Shown here piece after piece: positions 8,710-16,998 of a DNA stretch of 64,000 nucleotides; the stretch's first letter is position 1; every line of letters begins with the position of its first letter. The notes under the pieces are model-generated. The model searched no databases. It had not been told where the DNA came from and worked only from the letters and a program-made list of their open reading frames with translations. Source of the DNA: Acidimangrovimonas sediminis (lineage in GTDB: Bacteria; Pseudomonadota; Alphaproteobacteria; Rhodobacterales; Rhodobacteraceae). The position numbers and the translations under genes are program-made. The stretch is taken from contig NZ_PHSN01000014.1 in NCBI RefSeq assembly GCF_002871005.1, forward strand, positions 185,097 through 249,096. The letters run 5' to 3'.

Positions 8710-9265
8710 GGTCTCTCCTGACCGAGAGGTGTCTCTCTGACAATGTGAAGGGTGCTTGCTGGCAAAACGCTTGCTCGAGGGCGGCGCGTGAGGGGCCTTC
8801 CGGCCGGTCGCGTCCTGCGATCGGGCCGCGTGGGTCGAATCGCCTCGTACCGTTCGCTTACAAAGGGACATTCCACCGGCGCCAGCGCGAAAATCGCCCC
8901 AGCGCGTCGGCCGCACACGCCGTTGCAAATATGTCGCAAGACATACCCGTTGCATGCTCCCCCTGCCGCATCCGTTGCAGAGCGGTGTGACACCGGTGCC
9001 CGGGCCGCCCTTGGGATGAAGGTTCACCCGCGCGGCACCGGGATGCGAAGCGTCGAATTTTACTCTGCCACTTCAAACCGTTACATGGGCATGACCCAGC
9101 ACCCTCGACAGCCTGCCCCGCGTATTCCGGCGGCGCTCCTGTGGCACATTGGCGTCGCGTTCCGGCACCGCCCGGCCGGACACGCAGCCGTCCTCCCCAC
9201 CCCGTTTGCGCCGGCATTTCGCAGCGGACCGGTCACCCAAAGGTGATCTTCCGCGGGCGCATTAT
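8710..9265. other. regulatory gap between divergent TonB receptor and efeO
   Basis: About 555 bases without a supported gene. It contains three CCGTTGCA repeats (8920-8979), a small TATGTC-GCAA-GACATA hairpin near 8930-8945, and becomes AT-rich from about 9256 towards efeO. Confidence 0.45.
8920..8979 (+). repeat. three spaced direct repeats CCGTTGCA upstream of the TonB receptor gene
   Basis: The octamer CCGTTGCA occurs at 8920-8927, 8947-8954 and 8972-8979, spaced 27 and 25 bases, i.e. at helical-repeat-like distances on one face of the DNA. They are 210-270 bp upstream of the receptor start codon. Possible activator sites; no regulator can be assigned. Confidence 0.45.
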
Positions 9266-9286
9266 TCTTGAGCAAAATACTAGGGA
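9266..9286 (+). promoter_or_regulatory. candidate iron-responsive operator upstream of efeO
   Basis: A 21-base sequence beginning TCTTGAGCAAAATA and ending TAGGGA, within an AT-rich stretch 88 nt before the efeO start. It matches 15 of 21 bases of the reverse complement of the palindrome upstream of hmuT (5523-5543). Confidence 0.5.
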
Positions 9287-9373
9287 ATATATTCAGACCA
9301 GCGAAGAGGCGCGAAGGTCTTGGCGTCTCGAGGCCTGGACGTCTCCGGGCCGCCCGGACAAAAGGATATGCTC

Positions 9374-10591
9374 ATGTTCCCCTCTGGTTTGCCCAATTCC
9401 CGCAAGATGTCGTGCGGTCTTGCCGCCCTGATCGCGCTGTCGCAGGCACCGATGGCGCTGGCCGCCGGCAGCGCCGCGCCGGTCAGCAACGGGGTTTCGA
9501 AGGTCGCGATCACGCTGACCGGCAAGGATGGCGGAACCTGCGAACTGGACCATGACAGCGCCAAGGCCGGGCCTATCACCTTCACGGTCACCAACAAGAC
9601 CGCGACCGCGATCACCGAGGTCGAACTGCAGAGCGACAACCGCATCCTCGGCGAAAAGGAAAACCTCGCGCCCGGGCTTCCGGCCGTCAGTTTCACCCTG
9701 ACGCTGGGCGGCGGCAAGTATCAGCTTTACTGCCCCGGCGCGTCGAAGGAGATGGTCGCCTTCACCGTGACCGGGAAGGCCGCGGCCAGCCCCAGCGGCA
9801 CCACCGCGGAACTGCTTCAGAAAGGGGCGGACGGCTATGCCAAGTATGTCGACGGCGTGGTCGATGCGATGGTGACCGCAGTCGACCGGCTGAAATCCGA
9901 CATCGACGCGGGCGACCTGAAGGCGGCGCGGGCCGAATATCCGCGGGCCCGGCCCTTCTACGAACGGATTGAATCCGACGTCGACGGCTTCATCCTTCCC
10001 GGCTTCAAGGCGACGGACAATGCCGGCAACCTCGACTATCTGATCGACATGCGGGCCTCGAACCTCGACCCCAAGGTCGGTTGGCACGGCTTCCACGCGA
10101 TCGAACGCGACCTGTTCGAAAAGGGCAAGATCACCGACCAGACCAAGGCCACCGCGGCGGAGCTTTCCAAGAACGTGCACCGATTGGACAAGCTGGCGAA
10201 GGGGCTCACCTACCGTCCCGAGGACCTGGCGAACGGCGCGGCCGACCTTCTGGAAGAGGTCCAGACCACCAAGATCACCGGCGAGGAAGAGGCCTTCAGC
10301 CACTATGACCTCGTCGACTTCGCGGGCAACGTCGAGGGGGCGCAGCAGGCCTTTGCCTATCTTGAGCCGGGTCTGAAGAAGATCGACCCCGCGCTGACCA
10401 AGCAGATCGCGGACCGGTTCGCACAGGTGAGCAAACTGCTCGACAGCTACCGCGACAAGGCCGAACCTGGCGGGTACCGGCTTTACACGGCCAAGGTCAA
10501 GGCCGCCGACGCCGCCAAGCTCAGCCGCGCGGTCCAGTCGCTGCAGGAGCCCCTGTCCTCGATCGCCGAAAAGGTTGCGACCGCAGACTGA
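9374..10591 (+). CDS. efeO: EfeO: periplasmic cupredoxin-imelysin protein of the EfeUOB iron importer
   Basis: About 405 residues: signal peptide (cleavage near ALA-AGS, residues 30-32), EfeO-type cupredoxin domain (about 40-135, with LYC at 118-120 resembling a metal-binding cysteine region), then an M75/imelysin domain. The imelysin HxxE motif is HAIE at residues 241-244 within GWHGFHAIERDLF. In the E. coli system EfeO delivers iron to the EfeU permease together with EfeB. The ATG at 9374 has AAGGA 7 nt upstream, better placed than the ATG at 9368. It lies 329 nt before efeU, separated by a strong hairpin. Confidence 0.93.
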   Translation: MFPSGLPNSRKMSCGLAALIALSQAPMALAAGSAAPVSNGVSKVAITLTGKDGGTCELDHDSAKAGPITFTVTNKTATAITEVELQSDNRILGEKENLAPGLPAVSFTLTLGGGKYQLYCPGASKEMVAFTVTGKAAASPSGTTAELLQKGADGYAKYVDGVVDAMVTAVDRLKSDIDAGDLKAARAEYPRARPFYERIESDVDGFILPGFKATDNAGNLDYLIDMRASNLDPKVGWHGFHAIERDLFEKGKITDQTKATAAELSKNVHRLDKLAKGLTYRPEDLANGAADLLEEVQTTKITGEEEAFSHYDLVDFAGNVEGAQQAFAYLEPGLKKIDPALTKQIADRFAQVSKLLDSYRDKAEPGGYRLYTAKVKAADAAKLSRAVQSLQEPLSSIAEKVATAD

Positions 10592-10919
10592 GGCCCCTGG
10601 GCAGGGGCATCGACACCCGTCTGATGCCCCTGCCATGCCCCGCCCGCCATGCCCGATCGCCCGCCCTATGCCAGGGATGCCCCCGGGACGACGCCGGGCT
10701 GGCCGCGTCGGTCCACGGCCTCGTGAACTGCGACCACGCGGAGTTGACCGGCGCGGCATGGCCTATTGTTGAGAAAACTGATCAACAATAGGCCATCCGG
10801 GGCCCCCGAAGCGATGCCCTTCCCGGAGAAAGAGCCGTGCCATGACCCAGATCCCACCTCCCTGCCCCTTCACCCTGCGCCTGCTGACCGCAGGCCCGGC
10901 CCGGCGCGGGTGACCGGCG
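10592..10919. other. efeO-efeU intercistronic region
   Basis: 328 bases without a supported gene, unusually long for an efeOU operon. Its only evident structure is the perfect inverted repeat at 10758-10796. Confidence 0.5.
10758..10796. repeat. perfect 15-bp inverted repeat between efeO and efeU
   Basis: ATGGCCTATTGTTGA at 10758-10772 is followed, after the 9-base spacer GAAAACTGA, by its exact complement at 10782-10796. The arms are AT-rich compared with the surroundings and there is no following T run, so it is not a standard terminator. It could act as an operator, an mRNA-stabilising hairpin or a small mobile-element footprint. Confidence 0.85.
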
Positions 10920-12521
10920 ATGCTGGCAACCCTTGTCATCGGCCTGCGCGAAGGGCTTGAGGCGGCGCTGATCGTCGGCATCATCGCCGCGTTCCTGCGC
11001 CGCAACGGACGCGACCTGACGGCGATGTGGATCGGCGTGGCGCTGGCGGTGCTGCTTTCGGTCGTGGTCGGCGTCACGCTGGAGCTGGTGGAACGCGCCT
11101 TGCCCCAGTCGGACCAGGAGGCGATGGAGACGGTGATCGGCGCCGTCGCGATCTTCTTCGTGACCGGCATGATCGCCTGGATGAACACCCATGCCCGCGA
11201 CATGAAGCGCGAGCTGGAGGCCGAGGCGGCAGCGGCACTCGGCCGGCGCGGGGCCTCGGCCCTAGCCCTGATGGCCTTTCTGGCGGTGCTGAAGGAGGGG
11301 TTCGAGACCTCGGTCTTCCTGCTGGCCACCTTCTCCGCCGCGCAATCGGCAGCCCTTGCCGCCGCCGGCGCGGTGATCGGCATCCTTATGGCGGTGCTGA
11401 TCGGCTGGGGGATCTACCTTGGCGGGGTCAAGCTGAACCTCGGCAAGTTCTTCCGCGTCACCGGTGGCTTCCTGATCCTCGTGGCGGCGGGGCTGGTCGT
11501 GACCTGCCTGCGCACCGCGCACGAGGCCGGCTGGCTGAACGCCGGACAGCAGGCGACGGTGAACCTCTCGTGGCTGGTGGCCCCGGGCACGGTGCGTTCG
11601 GCCCTGCTGACGGGCGTGCTTGGCATCCCCGCCGACCCGCGGCTGATCGAGGTTCTGGGCTGGTGCGCCTATCTCATCCCTGTCGCGCTCTGGATCTACT
11701 GGCCGCAGCACAGCCGCCCCTCGGCACGCGGCGCGGCGCGACTGAAGCTTGGGCTGGCCGCGGGGCTGGGCGTTGCCGCGCTGGCGTTGGCCATGCTCTT
11801 TCCCGCACCCCGAGTGCGCCTTCCGGCCGCGGTGCCAGTGCAATCGGCGGGCAAGGACGCCGGCAACATCAGCCTTGCGCAGGGCCAGACCGAGGGGGAT
11901 GCCCGGCTCCGCCTGCCCGGCGGCACTGGCAGCACGAGGCTGCCCGCGACCTCGGCCCGGAGCCGTGATTATTCCGGCATCCCCGCAGTGCTGTGGCAGG
12001 TAAAGGGCCAGAGGACCCTGACCGACAAGCCCGCGACCCTGACCCTCGACCAGGTCATGGCGCTGTCGGGCGGGCGCATCCCGATCGGCCTCAACCCGGC
12101 GGAAAACCCGGGTCCCTTCGACGCGCACTGGACCGAGACACGCCGCCTGACGGTCTGGGAGGCCGGCGGCCACCTGCTTGACGCGCAGTCGCGCAGCCGG
12201 GTCATCCTTGCACTCAGCGGCAGCGGTCTGGCCAGCCCGCGCATCCTTCGGCCGCGTGCGGCGGCCGCGTCTGACTGGAAGGTCGATCCGGCCTATGTCA
12301 GCGCGGCCGAGGACGCACTGCATGCCACCCGCCGCGCCGCACAGGAACGCCATTTCTGGGCTGGCGTGCTGCCGGTGCTGATGGCCCTGTTCGCCCTGAT
12401 CCTTGCCACGCTGGGGCTGCGCGCGCTGCTTCGCCTGCACTCCGGCACCGGCACGGGATCTGGCAGCGGCCCGAGCAGGGGCACCGGCGCCGAAGGCCGC
12501 GGCTATCGCCACGCCACCTGA
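10920..12521 (+). CDS. efeU: EfeU: FTR1-family ferrous/ferric iron permease with long C-terminal extension
   Basis: 533 residues, about twice the E. coli EfeU. The first ~280 residues are the FTR1 permease with seven or so membrane spans and both iron-binding motifs: REGLE at residues 10-14 and KEGFE at 125-129. After a linker (about 300-330) comes a soluble, probably periplasmic, domain (about 330-490) and a final membrane span (VLPVLMALFALILATLGL) with a glycine-rich cytoplasmic tail. Start ATG 10920 places the REGLE motif at the expected distance from the N-terminus. Second gene of efeOUB. Confidence 0.92.
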   Translation: MLATLVIGLREGLEAALIVGIIAAFLRRNGRDLTAMWIGVALAVLLSVVVGVTLELVERALPQSDQEAMETVIGAVAIFFVTGMIAWMNTHARDMKRELEAEAAAALGRRGASALALMAFLAVLKEGFETSVFLLATFSAAQSAALAAAGAVIGILMAVLIGWGIYLGGVKLNLGKFFRVTGGFLILVAAGLVVTCLRTAHEAGWLNAGQQATVNLSWLVAPGTVRSALLTGVLGIPADPRLIEVLGWCAYLIPVALWIYWPQHSRPSARGAARLKLGLAAGLGVAALALAMLFPAPRVRLPAAVPVQSAGKDAGNISLAQGQTEGDARLRLPGGTGSTRLPATSARSRDYSGIPAVLWQVKGQRTLTDKPATLTLDQVMALSGGRIPIGLNPAENPGPFDAHWTETRRLTVWEAGGHLLDAQSRSRVILALSGSGLASPRILRPRAAAASDWKVDPAYVSAAEDALHATRRAAQERHFWAGVLPVLMALFALILATLGLRALLRLHSGTGTGSGSGPSRGTGAEGRGYRHAT

Positions 12522-12574
12522 CCCCGGGCTACCTGCCCGCCCGCCCCGGCCCTGACTTTTCAAGAGGTTCCCCC

Positions 12575-13861
12575 ATGTCATCCGATCCCGAACATGCCCC
12601 GAATGCGCGCCTGTCCCGGCGCGGGCTGCTGATGGGGGCCGCGGCCGGCGGTGCCGGGCTGGCGATGACCGGCCCGGCGGGCGCTGCCAGCACCATGGGA
12701 ACGGCAGACGGCAAGGCCATGCACTCCCCCTCGGTGGTGGGCGATCATGGCCTGCAATACGACTTCTACGGGAAGGGGCCACAGGCAGGCATCATGACCC
12801 CGCCGCAGCGCTATGTCTTCTTCATGACCTTCGACCTGACCTCGTCGGTGCCACGGGACCTTCAGGTGCTGCTGGCGCGCTGGTCGGCCGCGATCGCGCA
12901 GATGACGAAGGGCGAGACGATCGGACAGGTCGAACCCTCCCGTCCCAACGCCGCGGGCTTCGATACCGGCGAGGCGCTGGGGCTCGGCTCCGCCGGCCTG
13001 ACCGTGACCGTGGGCATGGGCCCGGGCGTGTTCTCGGAAGCGCGGGGCCTGCAGGACCACCGCCCGCCCCTGCTGCGCCCGCTGAAGCACCTGCCGAGCG
13101 ACGCGCTGAAACCCGAGCTGACCGGCGGCGACCTGTCGCTTCAGGCCTGCGCCGACGATCCGCAGGTGGCCTATCACGCGGTGCGCGACCTTGCGCGGAT
13201 CGCCAAGGACACGGGCGCCGCCGCGACGCGCTGGACGGTAATGGGCTTTGGCCGCGCCTCGGCGGGCAAGGACCAGCAGACGCCGCGCAACCTTCTGGGG
13301 TTCAAGGACGGCACCCGCAACGTGCGCGGCGCCGAGGCCTTCGACCGTCACGTCTGGGTGCAGGGCGGCGCCGACTGGCAGCGCCACGGCACCTATCAGG
13401 TGGTGCGCAAGATCCAGATGCATATCGAGAACTGGGACACCGACCGGATCAGCGACCAGAACGCGGTCTTCGGGCGGCACAAGCTGTCGGGGGCACCGCT
13501 GACCGGCACGCAGGAATTCGACACGCCCGACTTTGCCCGCCGCGGCCCCGACGGCGCGCCGGTGATCCCCGCGACCGCGCACATCCGTCTGGCCGCGCAC
13601 GAGAACAACGGCGGGGTGCAGATCCTGCGCCGTCCGTTCAACTATACCGACGGGATCAACCAGTTCGGCCTGCTCGACGCCGGCCTCCTGTTCATCTCGT
13701 ACCAGAGCGATCCGGCGCATTTCGAGATGCTGCAAACCAAGCTGGGCGAAGCCGATGCGCTGAACGAATACATCTCGCACATCGGGTCGGGGCTGTTCTT
13801 CGTGCCGCCCGCCCCCGAGGAGGGGTCGTACATCGGCGAGGCGATGTTCCGGTCGGCGTGA
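12575..13861 (+). CDS. efeB: EfeB: Tat-exported Dyp-type haem peroxidase of the EfeUOB system
   Basis: 428 residues. The N-terminus LSRRGLLMGAAAGGAGLAM has a twin-arginine signal, cleaved near residue 38. The Dyp peroxidase motif GFKDG is at residues 242-246 with the following TRN, and the proximal haem histidine is expected in AHIRLAAHENN. EfeB works in the periplasm, oxidising Fe2+ or acting on haem, to feed EfeO/EfeU. It starts 53 nt after efeU with AAGAGG before the ATG and closes the operon. Confidence 0.94.
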   Translation: MSSDPEHAPNARLSRRGLLMGAAAGGAGLAMTGPAGAASTMGTADGKAMHSPSVVGDHGLQYDFYGKGPQAGIMTPPQRYVFFMTFDLTSSVPRDLQVLLARWSAAIAQMTKGETIGQVEPSRPNAAGFDTGEALGLGSAGLTVTVGMGPGVFSEARGLQDHRPPLLRPLKHLPSDALKPELTGGDLSLQACADDPQVAYHAVRDLARIAKDTGAAATRWTVMGFGRASAGKDQQTPRNLLGFKDGTRNVRGAEAFDRHVWVQGGADWQRHGTYQVVRKIQMHIENWDTDRISDQNAVFGRHKLSGAPLTGTQEFDTPDFARRGPDGAPVIPATAHIRLAAHENNGGVQILRRPFNYTDGINQFGLLDAGLLFISYQSDPAHFEMLQTKLGEADALNEYISHIGSGLFFVPPAPEEGSYIGEAMFRSA

Positions 13862-14120
13862 CCGGGCTCTACGTGGCCCCGTAGGGCCGTGAGAGAGCAG
13901 AGGCCACCCGGGGACCGGAGGACCTGGCCGCCGCCGTCACCCCGATTTCAGGAGGCAGACGAAGGGGGCGCCCTCCAGGGACACCCCGAGATTTGACCGC
14001 AGAGTTCGGGCCCGGCGTTCGTGTAGCGGAAGGGGGGAAGCCGGAACGGATCCGGCGGTTTTCCCGGTGCCATCCCCTCCTCCGGTGTCGCCCATTCAAC
14101 GGTGCCGGTGATCTGACCGG
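13862..14120. other. gap between convergent efeB and hydantoinase pseudogene
   Basis: About 260 bases; no gene or clear terminator is seen. Confidence 0.4.
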
Positions 14121-16108
14121 TCAGTCCTCCCGCAGGACGAGGTTGCCGAACGCGTCCACCGTGGCTGTCTGGCCCGGCAGGATATAGGTCGTGGCATCCA
14201 GCTGTTCGACGATCGCAGGCCCCGGGAGGCGCATGCCCGCCCGCAGGTCGCGGCGGTCGTAGACCGGGCAGTCAAGCCATTGCCCCGCCGCATGAACCCT
14301 TTGCCTCCCCGTCGGCTCTGGCGTGCTGCCACCGGCAGGCGCCGCGTGGCGGTCGGACGGCTGCCCCAGATGCCCGCGCGCGGAAACCCGGGCAAAGACC
14401 AGTTCGACCGGAACCTCGGGCTGATCGAAGGTGTAAAGTTGCCGGTGGGCTGCGTGAAACCCCTCGATCGCCTCGGTCAGAGCCTCGGGCGAGACGTCAC
14501 GGCCCGGCCACGGCACCGTCAGCTCGAACCCCTGATGCTGATAGCGCATCCCGACGGTCCAGAGGACGCTGCGCCCCTCGGCGGGGATCGACTCGGCATC
14601 AAGCCAGCCCTCGGCCCTGGCATCGAGATTGTCGAAGACGGCGGAAAGCCGGTCAAGATCGTAATCCGGGGCGCGCAGGATACAGGTGCGGGTGAAGTCG
14701 TTCTTCAGGTCGGAATGCAACAGGCCCATGCTCGACAGCACGCCCGCCTCCGGCGCGATGAGGGCTGCGCGCAGCCCGAGAAGCCGCAACAGGAACCCGC
14801 CGTGCAAGGGCCCCGCGCCGCCGAAAGGCACCAGCGCGAAATCGGCCGGGTCGTGGCCGCGTTCGACCGATACGACGCGGATCGCCCCCACCATGTTGTT
14901 GTTCGCGATGTCGACAATGCCGCTTGCGGCCTCGAGCACCGTCAGGCCGAGGGGCTCGGCAACGTGGGTGGCGATCGCCTGCTCCGCCGCGGCGCGGTCG
15001 AGCTCCATTTCCCCCATCAGAAGGCGCGTGGTCAGGTGCCCGAGAACCAGATGCGCATCGGTGAGGGTGGGTTCCGTCCCGCCGCGGCCATAGCAGACGG
15101 GGCCCGGAACGGCGCCGGCGCTGGCCGGGCCCACGGTCAGAACGCCCCCGACCACGCGCGCGATGGAACCGCCCCCCGCGCCGATGGTGTGAATGTCGAT
15201 CATCGGCAGGCCCAGCGGCCATTCCCCGACCCGCCCCTCGATGGTCAGGGCCGGCTCGGCGCCGTCGATCAGACAGATATCGGCCGAAGTTCCCCCGACG
15301 TCGAAGCCGATCAGCTTGTCCTCGCCCGCCTGTCGACCGACCACCGCGGCGCCCACCACCCCCGCGGCCGGCCCGGACAATGCGGTCTGGATCGGCTGGT
15401 TGCGGATCGTCGCGGCACTGGTGGCACCGCCGTTGGACTGCATCAGCAGCAGACGCCCGGGAATGCCCTCCGCCTCCAGCCGGTCTTCCAGCCGCGTCAC
15501 GTAGCCCGAGACCTTGGGCATCACGTAGGCATTGAGCCGCGCGGCCATGCTGCGCTCGAACTCGCGGAAGGCCGGCAGCACCTCGGACGACAGCGAGATC
15601 ATCGCCTCGGGATATTCCTCGGCGATCAGCGCGCGCGTGCGCTGCTCATGCACCGGATCGGCATAGGAATGCAGATAGCAGACCGCGATCGCCGGGATGC
15701 CCTGCCTGCGGATCTCGGCCACCGCGCGCCGCACCGCCGCCTCGTCCAGCGGCTGCAATTCGCGCCCCTCGTGGTCCTATCCGGCCGTCGATCTCGTAGA
15801 TGCGCTCGGGGGGGACCGGTCGCTCGGGCTTCACCCAGGCGTAGATATTGCCGGTGCGCGGAATGTCGTGCCGGCCGATCTCGATCACGTGGCGAAAGCC
15901 GGTGGTCGTCAGCAGGGCACATTCCGCGCCACGCCCTTCGAGGATCGCGTTGGTGGCGACGGTCGTACCGTGAAGGACGTGGCTGACATCCTGCGCGGCA
16001 AGCCCTGCCTCATCCAGGATGCGGCGCCCCCCCGGTGAGGAACCCCTGCGACGGGTCCTCGGGCGTCGAGGGGGTCTTGGCCTTGTGGAACAGGCAGCCC
16101 TCGCGGAC
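14121..16108 (-). pseudogene. decayed hydantoinase/oxoprolinase A subunit (hyuA-like)
   Basis: Hydantoinase A homology runs across three frames. Segment 1 (16108 to about 16034) reads REGCLFHKAKTPSTPEDPS and GFLTG. It shifts at a run of seven Cs (16027-16033) into segment 2 (RRILDEAGLAAQDVSHVLHG to YEIDGR). One extra base near 15776-15780 leads to segment 3, an intact 545-codon frame from about 15770 to 14121. The N-terminal ATP-grasp-like motif DVGGTFTD (about 25 residues) is absent in all frames. No hyuB partner adjoins. Both frameshifts could be sequencing errors, but the missing N-terminus argues for real decay. An intact paralogue lies at 38649-40679. Confidence 0.85.
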
Positions 16109-16147
16109 CGGCGCTTGCACTCCCGTGCTGTTTCGCGGGATACCGCC

Positions 16148-16687
16148 ATGGAACGGCTTTCTCCGGGAAGCCACCGACATGCGAAAGCCGAGATGCCCCC
16201 GACCGACCGCCTCGAGACCGACTGCTCCAGCTGCGCCGCGCTTTGCTGCGTGATGCTGGCCTTCGACAAGGGCAAGGATTTCGCCTTCGACAAGAACCCC
16301 GGAGAGCCGTGCAGGAACCTCTCGGGGCACAGCTGCACGATCCACGACAGCCTGACGCCCAAGGGGTTTCCCGGCTGCGTCGCCTATGATTGCCTCGGCG
16401 CCGGCAACCGCGTGGTTCAGGAGGTTTTCGGCGGTCAGTCCTGGCAGCAGGAACCGCGCCTCATTCCGGTGATGATGGAAGCCTTCTCGGCGATGCGCGA
16501 GGTTCACAAGCGGATCGACTACCTCCGCGCGGCGGAGATGCTGCCGCTGACACCCCGCGACGAACAGAAGCGCCGGAACTTCCTCGACCACCTCGAGCAA
16601 CATCGCTGGAGCGGGCCCGAGCTCAACGAATTCGAGTTCGGCCTGGCGCTGGAGATCGACATCTTCTTTCATGAAATCGGCAAGTAG
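16148..16687 (+). CDS. YkgJ-like cysteine-cluster protein
   Basis: About 179 residues (164 if translation begins at the in-frame ATG 16193). It carries a Cys-rich pattern CSSCAALCC, then CRNLSGHSCTIHD and FPGCVAYDCLGAG, like the YkgJ-type zinc/iron-chelating domain and the cysteine-rich N-terminus of some pentapeptide-repeat proteins. The C-terminal half is helical and unrecognised. No membrane segments. It stands alone, with its 5' end next to the truncated end of the hydantoinase pseudogene. Function unknown; metal binding is inference from the cysteines. Confidence 0.72.
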   Translation: MERLSPGSHRHAKAEMPPTDRLETDCSSCAALCCVMLAFDKGKDFAFDKNPGEPCRNLSGHSCTIHDSLTPKGFPGCVAYDCLGAGNRVVQEVFGGQSWQQEPRLIPVMMEAFSAMREVHKRIDYLRAAEMLPLTPRDEQKRRNFLDHLEQHRWSGPELNEFEFGLALEIDIFFHEIGK

Positions 16688-16998
16688 CCGGCCGAGATCA
16701 CCCGCCGGGCCCTGAGCTGCCAGCGTGGTCCCGGCCGACAGGTCTTTCAAACCACCCCGTGGCGCGATCGGCGGAAACGCCCGGCCGGGCGCCTGACGTC
16801 ATCCCGTGGCGATCGCCCGGGTCGCGCCGAAGTTTCGTCGGAAATTTAGACGTCAGCAAGGAATCCCCAGCAAAGGCCGCCCATATATTGGGCACAATAT
16901 GAAATCATCATTTCTTTTGCATAATTTCATGAAATTTTAATTTCATCGCCAAACCAGACCCCGTACACCCCGGTCAACGTCAGAAAGGACAGTTGATC
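16688..16998. other. promoter region of the DUF1989/ABC operon
   Basis: About 310 bases. The first 150 are GC-rich without signal; from about 16850 the sequence turns strongly AT-rich up to 16950, marking the promoter, with a perfect palindrome at 16923-16936. Confidence 0.55.
16923..16936. promoter_or_regulatory. perfect 14-bp palindrome AATTTCATGAAATT, candidate operator
   Basis: AATTTCATGAAATT is fully self-complementary and is flanked by further ATGAAAT/ATTTCAT half-sites (around 16898-16905 and 16939-16946). It is 63-76 nt upstream of the first start codon of the operon whose last gene encodes an RpiR regulator, making that protein the likeliest ligand. Confidence 0.6.

Noticed and set aside
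8930..8945. TATGTC-GCAA-GACATA hairpin considered as terminator
   Set aside because: Six-base stem, no T tract, not positioned after a gene.
16688..16998. Possible guanidine riboswitch ahead of the DUF1989 operon
   Set aside because: No repeated ACGA/ACGR hairpin loops or ykkC-like structure could be seen; only an AT-rich promoter and a DNA palindrome.
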